Of a stretch of 64,000 bases of DNA, positions 16,508 to 24,818 are shown piece after piece. A program made the translations under genes and the position numbers. The notes beneath the pieces were generated by a model. That model was not told the DNA's origin. It saw nothing but the letters and a program-made list of their open reading frames with translations, and did no database searches. How positions within the stretch are numbered: the stretch's first letter is position 1; the number at the start of each line of letters is the position of its first letter. Origin of the DNA: Flagellimonas amphidinii (GTDB taxonomy: Bacteria > Bacteroidota > Bacteroidia > Flavobacteriales > Flavobacteriaceae); the NCBI RefSeq assembly GCF_013090115.1, contig NZ_JABFNN010000041.1:1-64000 (forward strand), in the 5' to 3' direction.

Positions 16508-18085
16508 ATGCAATTACCTAAAACCTTTCATTTTGGCGAGCACCATCTTACCGCTGGCATTGCCATTGGCATAGCTGAGCACAAGGTAAAGGCCATTCTC
16601 ACCGACTCCTGTTTGGAAAAAATAAAGACTAGCTGTAATCGAGTTCAAGCTATTGTGGACAAAGGAGATACTGTATATGGCATCAATACTGGGTTTGGTC
16701 CTTTATGCAATACCAAAATTTCAAAAGAAGACACCAGAATATTGCAATCCAATATTTTGCAAAGCCATAGTGTGGGCGTTGGCCCTCCCATTTCGGAGAA
16801 ATTGGCCAAGTTGATGTTGATTCTTAAAATTCATGCTTTATCCAAAGGGTATTCTGGTATTGCCGAAGCAACCATACAACGAATGCTGTGGCATTTGGAG
16901 AACGATGCTATTCCGGTTGTTCCCAGTCAAGGTTCCGTAGGGGCATCAGGCGACTTGGCTCCATTGTCCCATCTGTTTCTTCCTTTGATTGGTTTGGGCA
17001 AAGTAACATATCAAGGAAAAACCATAGCAACCCGAGAACTTTTTAATACAACTGGACTAGCCCCATTGGAATTAGGACCTAAAGAAGGTTTGGCTCTAAT
17101 CAACGGCACCCAGTTTATCGCTGCCCATGCTGTATTGGTCGTTCAAAAGTTACAGCATTGCCTTAGACATGCTGATATTATCGGGGCTATGATGATAGAA
17201 GGGTTGCAAGGTTCCATAAAACCATTTTTTGAAGAGCTACACCAGCTACGTCCCTTTAAGGGCAACCAACATGTGGCTGGCAGAATCAGAACTTTACTGC
17301 AAGGCTCGGAAATTTTGGAAGACCATATTGATTGTGAACGGGTACAAGACCCCTACTCCCTTCGATGTATTCCACAAGTGCATGGAGCTTCCAGAAATAC
17401 TTGGTTGCACCTGAAAGAGCTTTTGGAGATTGAACTCAATTCCGTAACGGACAATCCCGTCATCATTAATGATGAACTCACCATCAGTGGGGGCAATTTT
17501 CATGGACAACCTTTGGCCATGGCGCTGGATTATGCGGCTTTGGCCGCTTCCGAACTAGGCAACATCTCCGACCGAAGAATCTACCTCGCCCTTGAAGGCA
17601 ATAGCCCTGGGGTTCCCAAATTATTGATGGAGGATACGGGAATCAATTCAGGATACATGATTCTGCAATACACCTCTGCGGCATTGGCCAGCGAGAACAA
17701 GAGCTTGTGCTTTCCAGCTAGTGCCGATAGTATTCCCACCTCCTTGGGGCAGGAAGATCATGTGAGCATGGGATCCATAAGTGGTCGAAAAGCCCTTCAA
17801 ATTATTGAAAATGTTGAAAAAATATTGGCCATCGAACTATTGACCGCCGCCCAAGCTTTTGAGTATAGAAAACCGCTAAAGTCTGGCGTTTTGTTGGATG
17901 AAATCCATAAATTCCTAAGAACCATGGTTTCCTTTGCTGAAAGTGATCGGGTTTTTGCCGATGATATTGAAAAGGGAATAGAAATCATCCAAAAAAATGA
18001 CATCATTAGCTTGGTGGACAAAACCATGGTGGACAAAAAACTGCAATGGGATTCACCCCATTTGAACGAATTTGAAACGTATTGA
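16508..18085 (+). CDS. hutH: Histidine ammonia-lyase
   Basis: A 525-residue enzyme that removes ammonia from L-histidine to give urocanate, the first step of histidine use. The MIO cofactor forms from Ala-Ser-Gly in GSVGASGDLAPLSHL (about residues 146-148). GINTGFGPL, QSHSVGVG, EGNSPGVP and QEDHVSMG are all family motifs around the active site. The length is normal. The stop codon is 1 base before the ATG of hutI. Confidence 0.96.
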   Translation: MQLPKTFHFGEHHLTAGIAIGIAEHKVKAILTDSCLEKIKTSCNRVQAIVDKGDTVYGINTGFGPLCNTKISKEDTRILQSNILQSHSVGVGPPISEKLAKLMLILKIHALSKGYSGIAEATIQRMLWHLENDAIPVVPSQGSVGASGDLAPLSHLFLPLIGLGKVTYQGKTIATRELFNTTGLAPLELGPKEGLALINGTQFIAAHAVLVVQKLQHCLRHADIIGAMMIEGLQGSIKPFFEELHQLRPFKGNQHVAGRIRTLLQGSEILEDHIDCERVQDPYSLRCIPQVHGASRNTWLHLKELLEIELNSVTDNPVIINDELTISGGNFHGQPLAMALDYAALAASELGNISDRRIYLALEGNSPGVPKLLMEDTGINSGYMILQYTSAALASENKSLCFPASADSIPTSLGQEDHVSMGSISGRKALQIIENVEKILAIELLTAAQAFEYRKPLKSGVLLDEIHKFLRTMVSFAESDRVFADDIEKGIEIIQKNDIISLVDKTMVDKKLQWDSPHLNEFETY

Positions 18086-18086
18086 T

Positions 18087-19319
18087 ATGAGTAGAGCTGT
18101 ATTGATCGGGCCATTTGCCCAATTGCTTCCCATGACCGGTTTACCTTTAAAAGGTGCATTGGCCGATGAACAATTGACCATCATAGAAAACGGTGGGCTA
18201 ATTGTTTCCGATGGAAAAATCCAAAAAGTCGGTGTTTTTAAAGATTTAAAATCGAACGACGTTGATGTTCATCGCATTGAAGGCAAAAAAGTGTGCCTCC
18301 CCGGATTTATAGATGCCCATACCCATATTTGTTTTGGTGGCTCGCGCGCTAAGGACTACGCCCTTAGAAATGCCGGGAAATCGTATCTGGAAATTGCAAA
18401 GGCAGGTGGAGGAATTTGGGATACCGTAACCCAAACCCGAAAAGCTTCCCAAGAAGATTTGATCGAAGGAATTATTTCCAGAAGCAACACCCATCTTCAA
18501 AATGGCATTACAACCCTTGAGGTAAAAAGTGGTTATGGTCTTTCTGTGGATGAAGAACTAAAAATGCTTTGGGCCATAAAACTGGCCAATGAAAAATCTC
18601 AGGTGGATTTAATCCCAACTTGTTTAGCGGCACACATCAAACCCAAAGACTGGAACCAACAAATTGGTTATCTGGAAGAAATTGCCTCAACGCTATTTCC
18701 AATACTGAAATCAGAAAATTTAGCACATAGAATTGATGCCTTTGTAGAGGACAGTGCTTTTTCTGAAGAGGAAATCACCCCCTATTTTCAAAAAGCGAAA
18801 GCTATGGGGTTTGATATTACTGTGCATGCCGATCAATTCACTACAGGCGGTAGTAAAGTCGCTGTTGACTTTGGAGCGGTCAGCGCCGACCATTTGGAAG
18901 CTAGTACAGAAGAAGAAATTCAGCTTTTGGCACAAAGCAACACCATTGCTACGGCACTGCCTGGAGCTTCCATTGGGTTGGGGTGCGATTTTACCCCGGC
19001 CAGAAAACTCTTGGATGCCGGAGCGGCCTTGGCCATTGCCAGTGACCATAATCCTGGGTCAGCACCCATGGGAGACTTACTGACCCAGGCCAGTATTTTG
19101 GGCACTTTTGAAAAACTCTCCAATACCGAGGTGCTGGCAGGGATAACCTTTAGGGCAGCTACAGCGCTTCGCTTGAGTGACAGAGGGAGCTTGGAAGAAA
19201 ATACACTTGCCGATTTCATCGTCTTCCCAACGGACAATTACCAAGAAATCACCTATCACCAAGGACAATTAAATCCCAGTGAAGTTTGGAAAAATGGAAA
19301 ACAGGTAACGTCATTCTGA
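18087..19319 (+). CDS. hutI: Imidazolonepropionase
   Basis: A 410-residue amidohydrolase that opens imidazolone-5-propionate to N-formimidoyl-L-glutamate, third step of the pathway. Metal-site motifs are GFIDAHTHICFGG near residue 70, VHADQF (about 250) and ASDHNPGSAPMGD near residue 320. I use ATG 18087, 2 bases after the hutH stop; a TTG 5 codons upstream would overlap hutH. Odd point: the last codons (Thr-Ser-Phe) and the stop lie inside an intergenic palindromic repeat starting at 19310. Confidence 0.95.
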   Translation: MSRAVLIGPFAQLLPMTGLPLKGALADEQLTIIENGGLIVSDGKIQKVGVFKDLKSNDVDVHRIEGKKVCLPGFIDAHTHICFGGSRAKDYALRNAGKSYLEIAKAGGGIWDTVTQTRKASQEDLIEGIISRSNTHLQNGITTLEVKSGYGLSVDEELKMLWAIKLANEKSQVDLIPTCLAAHIKPKDWNQQIGYLEEIASTLFPILKSENLAHRIDAFVEDSAFSEEEITPYFQKAKAMGFDITVHADQFTTGGSKVAVDFGAVSADHLEASTEEEIQLLAQSNTIATALPGASIGLGCDFTPARKLLDAGAALAIASDHNPGSAPMGDLLTQASILGTFEKLSNTEVLAGITFRAATALRLSDRGSLEENTLADFIVFPTDNYQEITYHQGQLNPSEVWKNGKQVTSF

Positions 19320-19377
19320 ACTTGTTTCAGAATCACATGAACAAAATAATGAGACCCTGAGATAAATTCAGGATGAC
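19310..19377. repeat. GTCAT-type palindromic repeat overlapping the hutI stop
   Basis: Arms GTCATTCTGAA (19310-19320) and TTCAGGATGAC (19367-19377) pair with a G-T or C-A exception. The left arm supplies the final residues and TGA stop of hutI; the right arm ends 12 bases before the hutU ATG. The resulting hairpin in the hut mRNA may act as a stabiliser or attenuator between hutI and hutU. Confidence 0.75.
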
Positions 19378-19388
19378 CAAAAGAAATC

Positions 19389-21398
19389 ATGACAACACAA
19401 GAGTTTAAAACCAGCATTTTGCAAGGAATTCCTTCGGAGTTGCCTTCAAAAAAAACATATCCAGAAACGGGAAACCCAGCTCCCAAGCGAAAGGACATCC
19501 TCTCCAATGCCGAAAAAAAACTGGCCGTACAAAACGCCTTGCGCTATTTTCCAGAGGCTTGGCATGCGGAACTCGCCCAAGAATTTGCCGAGGAGCTAAA
19601 AACCTATGGCCGAATCTATATGCACAGGTTCAAGCCTAATTATGCCATGTATGCCCGGCCCATTGCAGAATACCCTGCAATATCCAAGCAAGCTGCGGCA
19701 ATTATGCTGATGATTCAGAATAATCTTGACCCTGCAGTGGCACAACACCCCGAAGAATTGATTACCTACGGGGGCAACGGAGCGGTATTTCAAAATTGGG
19801 CGCAGTACTTGTTAACCATGAAATATTTGGCCGAAATGACCGAGGAACAGACCCTGCACATGTACTCGGGCCACCCCATGGGGCTCTTCCCTTCTTCCAA
19901 GGAAGCACCAAGAGTGGTGGTGACCAACGGCATGATGATTCCCAACTATTCCAAACCCAATGATTGGGAGAAATTCAATGCGCTGGGCGTTACCCAATAC
20001 GGGCAGATGACCGCTGGTTCCTATATGTATATCGGTCCACAAGGAATCGTTCACGGAACCGCCATTACGGTCATGAATGCCTTCCGAAAAGTGTTGGACA
20101 AGAATGATTCCCCAAAGGGGAAAGTATTCCTGACTGCTGGATTGGGAGGCATGAGCGGGGCCCAACCCAAAGCGGGAAATATTGCAGAATGCATAACCGT
20201 TTGTGCCGAAGTCAATCCCGAAGCAGCTAAAAAAAGACATCAACAGGGATGGGTGGATGAACTTATTGAGGACATGGATTCCCTTGTTTCCAGAACAAGA
20301 CAAGCCATCAACAACAAAGAGACAGCCTCCTTGGCCTATATTGGCAATGTTGTGGAAGTATGGGAACGCTTCTTCGAAGAGGAAATTTTTGTTCATCTGG
20401 GGTCGGACCAAACCTCTTTGCACAATCCTTGGGCGGGTGGTTATTATCCCGTTGGACTTTCTTTTGAAGAAGCCAACACCCTAATGGTTCAAAATCCATC
20501 AGCTTTTAAGGAACAAGTACAAGAATCCCTTCGGAAGCAAATCAATGCTATCAACAAGCATACTGAAAAAGGCACCTATTTCTTTGATTACGGTAATGCC
20601 TTTTTATTGGAAGTTTCCCGCGCTGGAGGCGATGTGATGGCCGATAATGAGGTTGATTTCAGGTACCCCTCCTACGTTCAGGATATTTTGGGGCCCATGT
20701 GTTTTGATTATGGTTTTGGCCCCTTCCGATGGGTCTGCACTTCTGGCGACTCAAAAGATTTGCAAAAAACGGATGCCATAGCCCTAGAGGTGATGAAAGC
20801 TATCAAGGCGGAAGCACCAGAGGAAATCCAACAGCAGATGCAGGACAACATCAAGTGGATTGCTGAAGCCGAACAGAATAAACTGGTGGTGGGCTCCCAA
20901 GCCCGTATCCTATATGCAGACGCTGAAGGAAGAAGCAAAATTGCCGAAGCCTTCAACAATGCCATTGACCAAGGAGAAATTTCTGCTCCTGTGGTTTTGG
21001 GTAGAGATCACCATGATGTGAGTGGTACCGATTCTCCCTTTAGGGAGACCAGTAATATTTACGACGGAAGCAAATTCACCGCCGATATGGCCATCCATAA
21101 TGTGATTGGCGATAGTTTCAGGGGTGCAACCTGGGTATCTATCCACAATGGTGGTGGTGTTGGTTGGGGCGAGGTCATCAATGGTGGTTTTGGAATGGTT
21201 CTCGATGGATCTGAAGAAGCTTCCATCCGATTGAAACGTATGCTCTTTTATGACGTGAACAACGGTATTTCCCGAAGAAGTTGGGCGCGGAACAAGGAGG
21301 CACTTTTTGCCATCAAACGTGAGATGGAACGAACTCCAGATTTAAAGGTAACTTTGCCCCATATTGTTGAATCGGATATTTTGGACAATCTTTTTTAA
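19389..21398 (+). CDS. hutU: Urocanate hydratase
   Basis: A 669-residue NAD+-dependent enzyme that hydrates urocanate to imidazolone-5-propionate. Recognisable segments are YGGNGAVFQNWAQY, MYSGHPMGLFPS, TAGLGGMSGAQPKA, SDQTSLHNPWAGGYYPVGL and HNGGGVGWGEVINGGFGMVLDG. The length exceeds the roughly 560 residues of many HutU proteins and fits the longer Bacteroidota form. It is the third gene of the hut operon. Confidence 0.95.
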   Translation: MTTQEFKTSILQGIPSELPSKKTYPETGNPAPKRKDILSNAEKKLAVQNALRYFPEAWHAELAQEFAEELKTYGRIYMHRFKPNYAMYARPIAEYPAISKQAAAIMLMIQNNLDPAVAQHPEELITYGGNGAVFQNWAQYLLTMKYLAEMTEEQTLHMYSGHPMGLFPSSKEAPRVVVTNGMMIPNYSKPNDWEKFNALGVTQYGQMTAGSYMYIGPQGIVHGTAITVMNAFRKVLDKNDSPKGKVFLTAGLGGMSGAQPKAGNIAECITVCAEVNPEAAKKRHQQGWVDELIEDMDSLVSRTRQAINNKETASLAYIGNVVEVWERFFEEEIFVHLGSDQTSLHNPWAGGYYPVGLSFEEANTLMVQNPSAFKEQVQESLRKQINAINKHTEKGTYFFDYGNAFLLEVSRAGGDVMADNEVDFRYPSYVQDILGPMCFDYGFGPFRWVCTSGDSKDLQKTDAIALEVMKAIKAEAPEEIQQQMQDNIKWIAEAEQNKLVVGSQARILYADAEGRSKIAEAFNNAIDQGEISAPVVLGRDHHDVSGTDSPFRETSNIYDGSKFTADMAIHNVIGDSFRGATWVSIHNGGGVGWGEVINGGFGMVLDGSEEASIRLKRMLFYDVNNGISRRSWARNKEALFAIKREMERTPDLKVTLPHIVESDILDNLF

Positions 21399-21402
21399 TC
21401 CA

Positions 21403-22374
21403 ATGAAGCATTACAAAGCCCCCATAAAGGACATTTGGACAGGACGGGTCTCCAATAAATGGCTGTATCTTCATGAAAAGGTGCATTGTACCCCATTGAC
21501 AGAACTTCCCGAAGCCCAAAAAAAGTCCATTGCCCTATTGGGCTATGCTTGTGATGAAGGCGTAAAACGAAACCAAGGTAGACCGGGAGCCATTAACGGT
21601 CCGGATGCCATCAAAAGTAGCCTTGGAAAAATGCCCAATCATCTTCCAGGGCAGGTTCTTTTGCATGACGTTGGTAATATTTCCTGTGAAAACAGCGGTA
21701 TGGAAACCGCCCAAAAGACGCTTAGCGATGCCGTTTTCAATCTACTGAAAAAAAAACAGTTTCCCATTGTTCTGGGTGGCGGGCATGATGTGGCCTATGG
21801 TCATTATCATGGCATTGAACGCTATTTGGACACCAAAAAAGAGGTACAGACCATTGGTATCATAAATTTTGATGCCCATTTCGACCTTCGGAAAAATACA
21901 GAACAGAGCAATTCTGGAACTCCGTTTTACCAAATTGCCATGGAATGCCAAAAAGAACATACGGATTTTAATTACCTCTGTTTGGGCATACGAAAAGATG
22001 CCAATGACAGAATTCTTTTTCAAACGGCCCGCGACCTAGATGTTACTTATGTGACTTCAGATACTTTTCAAATACCGTATTTGGAGGAAATCAACACTTG
22101 GATCCATGCCTTCATCAAAAATGTGGACCACGTATATGTGACCATCGATCTGGATGGATTTTCTTCGGCCTATGCGCCAGGGGTCAGTGCGCCCTCTCCC
22201 ATGGGTTTTACCCCCCATATTGTTCTGGAATGCCTGAAAACTATTATGGGTTCTGGAAAACTCATCAGTTTGGATATTGCAGAGATGAATCCCAAGTATG
22301 ATATTGATGGTCAAACGGCCAAACTGGCCGCTTCGTTGGTCCATCATGTGGCCCACAGTGTTGCTGGGAGTTGA
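21403..22374 (+). CDS. hutG: Formimidoylglutamase
   Basis: A 323-residue ureohydrolase-fold protein that splits N-formimidoylglutamate to glutamate and formamide, closing the pathway. Binuclear Mn ligands sit in GGGHDVAYGH, NFDAHFDLR and TIDLDGFSSAYAPGVSAP. I start at ATG 21403 (MKHYKAPI), 4 bases after the hutU stop; the upstream TTG frame overlaps hutU. With HutG rather than the HutF/formylglutamate branch, nitrogen is released as formamide. Confidence 0.92.
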   Translation: MKHYKAPIKDIWTGRVSNKWLYLHEKVHCTPLTELPEAQKKSIALLGYACDEGVKRNQGRPGAINGPDAIKSSLGKMPNHLPGQVLLHDVGNISCENSGMETAQKTLSDAVFNLLKKKQFPIVLGGGHDVAYGHYHGIERYLDTKKEVQTIGIINFDAHFDLRKNTEQSNSGTPFYQIAMECQKEHTDFNYLCLGIRKDANDRILFQTARDLDVTYVTSDTFQIPYLEEINTWIHAFIKNVDHVYVTIDLDGFSSAYAPGVSAPSPMGFTPHIVLECLKTIMGSGKLISLDIAEMNPKYDIDGQTAKLAASLVHHVAHSVAGS

Positions 22375-22382
22375 TTCCAAAC

Positions 22383-22407
22383 AAAAAAAGCCTTCCAAAT
22401 GGAAAGC
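22383..22407 (-). terminator. Intrinsic terminator for umuC-umuD (minus strand)
   Basis: On the minus strand GCTTTCC-ATTT-GGAAGGC forms a 7-bp stem (one G-U pair) followed by TTTTTTTG. The plus-strand version has a C-A mismatch and a weaker T-run, so it mainly serves the umu operon, although it also lies just after hutG. Confidence 0.65.
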
Positions 22408-22521
22408 CTTTCATTGGCGAGCATCACTTGATGCCCCAACTTGATTCCAATCTTTGGATTGAAATCCAACACAACGTGACAAAGATAGTAAAGGTTTTGG
22501 ATTCGCAATGAGTTCAATCAA

Positions 22522-22971
22522 TCAAACTGACTTGATCACATAGGTCACAATGCCCCAAATCAACAAATCACTGTCCTTTGGGACTTGTATGGGTTTGTAC
22601 TTTTCATTTTCGGGCATCAATGTAATTTTTCCTTTTTCTAGATGCAGTCTTTTCACAGTAAATTCTCCATCTAAAAAACACACGGCTATCTTACCATGCT
22701 CCGCCTCCAAACTCCTATCGATCACCAGTAAATCACCATCATCCAATCCCGCCCCAATCATAGATTGACCGCTTACTCTTGCATAAAACGTAGCTTCCTT
22801 GTTTTGAATCAACGTGCGATCAAGACTAATGCGCTTTTGTTTAAAATCGTCCGCAGGCGAGGGAAATCCAGCCGATACCCTATTGTTGGACAAGGGAATT
22901 TCTTGACCTTCATCTTCATTTGGCCCAAAAAAAGTAAGAGAATTGATTTCTGGCGTTTTTTTAGGGGTCAT
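22522..22971 (-). CDS. umuD: UmuD-like S24 autoprotease (Pol V subunit)
   Basis: A 149-residue LexA/UmuD-family protein. The self-cleavage site is Ala34-Gly35 in VSAGFPSP, the nucleophile Ser70 in SGQSMIGAG, and the general base Lys107 in FTVKRL. After RecA-stimulated cleavage the shortened form joins the Y-family polymerase in error-prone lesion bypass. There is no DNA-binding domain, so it is not LexA. It follows umuC with a 4-base ATGA overlap, the reverse of the E. coli order. Confidence 0.92.
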   Translation of the reverse strand: MTPKKTPEINSLTFFGPNEDEGQEIPLSNNRVSAGFPSPADDFKQKRISLDRTLIQNKEATFYARVSGQSMIGAGLDDGDLLVIDRSLEAEHGKIAVCFLDGEFTVKRLHLEKGKITLMPENEKYKPIQVPKDSDLLIWGIVTYVIKSV

Positions 22972-24224
22972 TTTACTGTAATGATATCATCAATATCCGT
23001 AGTATATCTTGGGGAAAGGTGCTCTTGGCGCATTTTCCATGTCCGTTCCAAATCCTGATTGGCTATTTTGATCTTATGTCCGTATTTGTCGTTTACCCTG
23101 TCCATGACCTTCATGATTTGATGATGTTTTGGATTTTCGGTCAAAAACAAATCCAACTGCCTTTCATTGGTAGGCACCAAACCGGATACGATCACCCCTG
23201 CCCTTTTGTATTTGATGCCAGGTTTAAAAATGGAAACTGCTGCCTCAACGGCATAATTGCTTATGGTCAAACTGGAATCAGTGGCATAGGGCAATGTAAC
23301 GATCACACTGCTTCTGTCCTGTGGTTCGTCCTTTTTGTGCCTATTGCTTCTTAAAAGTACCACAATATGGTTGCAACTACTGTTTTGTACCCGCAATTTT
23401 TCGGCACAACTGGATGCAAAAGTGGATATGCGTTCCTTAATATCTTCAATATTGGAATAGGTGTATTCAAAACTTCGAGTGGTGGCAATGGCTTTTTTAT
23501 CTCGAGTATCATCATCCAAATCCAAGGTTGCAACACCTTCCAAATCCTTTTTCAACTTCAACCCAATAATCGCCATTTGTTTTTTGACCCAATCATCAGA
23601 TAGTTGGGTAAAATCATAGGCTGTTTTCACATTCTGGGTCTGTACTCGCTTTAGATTTCCATGTCCAATTCCCCAAACCGTCTCGATTCTTGTCCATTTT
23701 AGGGCTTTAAGACGTCTTTCTTCCGATTGAATTACATATACCCCTCCTGTTTTTGACCTTAACTTTTTGGCAATCTTGTTAGCAACTTTGGCCAAAGCTT
23801 TTGTTGGTGCTATTCCGATACTAATCGGAATTCCGGTACACTTCTGAACCGTTCGCTGAATTTCTTTTCCATAAGCTTCAAAATCATAATTTTGAAAACC
23901 ATCAAACTTTAAAAAGGCCTCATCTACACTGTACACTTCCATATCTGGCGTGAAAGTCCCCAAAATATTCATAACTCTTGTACTCATGTCGCCATATAAA
24001 GGATAGTTGGAGGAAAACACCTTTATACCATTGTCCTCACAAAATTTTCGGTATTTGAAGGCAGGAGCGGCCATGGGAAGGCCCATTTTTTTGGCTTCAT
24101 CACTGCGTGAGATGAAACAACCGTCGTTATTGGATAATATTGCAACGGGCACATTATTGAACTGAGGCTGAAAAGCCCGTTCACAAGAGGCATAAAAATT
24201 ATTGCAATCCACCAAGGCAAACAT
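22968..24224 (-). CDS. umuC: Y-family DNA polymerase UmuC
   Basis: A 418-residue translesion polymerase. FALVDCNNFYASCERAF and VYSVDEAFLKF carry the catalytic acidic residues; IGIAPTKALAKVANKIAKK and the helix-hairpin-helix region VWGIGHGNLKRVQTQNVKTA follow; the C-terminal part has the little-finger and UmuC-specific tail (DRVNDKYGHKIKIANQ). It is the first gene of the umuC-umuD pair. The 81-base region to the divergent antitoxin gene carries GTATATATA-type sequences. Confidence 0.94.
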   Translation of the reverse strand: MFALVDCNNFYASCERAFQPQFNNVPVAILSNNDGCFISRSDEAKKMGLPMAAPAFKYRKFCEDNGIKVFSSNYPLYGDMSTRVMNILGTFTPDMEVYSVDEAFLKFDGFQNYDFEAYGKEIQRTVQKCTGIPISIGIAPTKALAKVANKIAKKLRSKTGGVYVIQSEERRLKALKWTRIETVWGIGHGNLKRVQTQNVKTAYDFTQLSDDWVKKQMAIIGLKLKKDLEGVATLDLDDDTRDKKAIATTRSFEYTYSNIEDIKERISTFASSCAEKLRVQNSSCNHIVVLLRSNRHKKDEPQDRSSVIVTLPYATDSSLTISNYAVEAAVSIFKPGIKYKRAGVIVSGLVPTNERQLDLFLTENPKHHQIMKVMDRVNDKYGHKIKIANQDLERTWKMRQEHLSPRYTTDIDDIITVK

Positions 24225-24283
24225 GTTGTAAATTACTTGATTTTTATAGAAATGTATATATAATCATATCGAAAAACCTATAT

Positions 24284-24306
24284 TTGTATATATAAAATAT
24301 ATACAA
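24284..24306. promoter_or_regulatory. Perfect 23-base dyad at the antitoxin start
   Basis: TTGTATATAT (24284-24293) and ATATATACAA (24297-24306) are perfect reverse complements around AAA. The right arm ends on the first base of the antitoxin ATG, so a bound protein would block both transcription and initiation. It is a probable autoregulatory operator. A related half site (ATGTATATATAA, 24252-24263) lies nearer umuC, so cross-control of the divergent umu operon is possible. Confidence 0.65.
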
Positions 24307-24551
24307 TGGAAAAAATTAGAAAATTGATTGATCTTGATGAGAATACGCTAAGTATACTAGAAATAGAAGCCAAGAAACAGAAACGCTCTTTAAAGAGTTT
24401 TTTGGAATACAATTTGGAGGAAATGGCAAGAAAACTCGAATCACCTTCTGAGGAGTACAAAGCTATGATGGATGATATGTTGGCCCGTGTTGCCGAGGGA
24501 AAAGTTGAATATATTCCAATTGAGGAAATAGAAAAAAAGTATGGCTTATAA
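24306..24551 (+). CDS. Antitoxin of a RelE/ParE-type module
   Basis: An 81-residue protein. The N-terminal half (IRKLIDLDENTLSILEIEAKKQKRSLKSFLEYNLE) looks like a ribbon-helix-helix DNA-binding domain of the antitoxin type, and the acidic C-terminal half (KVEYIPIEEIEKKYGL) is the likely toxin-wrapping part. It overlaps the toxin gene by 11 bases and carries a dyad operator at its start. Assignment rests mainly on the partner gene and layout. Confidence 0.82.
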   Translation: MEKIRKLIDLDENTLSILEIEAKKQKRSLKSFLEYNLEEMARKLESPSEEYKAMMDDMLARVAEGKVEYIPIEEIEKKYGL

Positions 24552-24810
24552 AGTCCATATTTCAAAAGAGGCGGAGATTGAATTGCACGTAGCAGAATGT
24601 TTCTTTACTGCAAAAAACTTGTCCAAGGAATTTTTGGCCGATTTTTCCAGACAGCTCCAATTTTTAAAGACAACTCCTTACTCCTTTCAAATCAAATATC
24701 GTGGAATCCGTATCATTTGCTTTGAAACCTTCAATTATTCCATCCACTTCTTAATTAGGAATAACGAAATCATAATTTTAAGAATATTGAACCAACGCCA
24801 GAATTTTTAG
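24541..24810 (+). CDS. RelE/ParE-family toxin
   Basis: An 89-residue RelE/ParE-fold protein: KVHISKEAEIELHVAECFF (first strand and helix), FSRQLQFLKTTPYSFQIKYRGIRIICFETFNYSIHFLI, and a C-terminal RILNQRQNF with the basic residues found in RelE/ParE toxins. It would act as an mRNA interferase (RelE) or on DNA gyrase (ParE); the sequence does not decide. It is encoded with its antitoxin and ends 8 bases before the convergent dehydrogenase gene. Confidence 0.87.
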   Translation: MAYKVHISKEAEIELHVAECFFTAKNLSKEFLADFSRQLQFLKTTPYSFQIKYRGIRIICFETFNYSIHFLIRNNEIIILRILNQRQNF

Positions 24811-24818
24811 GCTACTTA

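Noticed and set aside
18072..18086. TTG start for hutI overlapping hutH
   Set aside because: An ATG directly after the hutH stop gives the usual N-terminus.
22383..22407. Terminator for hutG on the plus strand
   Set aside because: The plus-strand stem has a C-A mismatch and a poor T-run; the structure fits the minus strand better.
22421..22434. GCATCA-CT-TGATGC palindrome after hutG
   Set aside because: A short hairpin without a T-run; not supported as terminator or operator.
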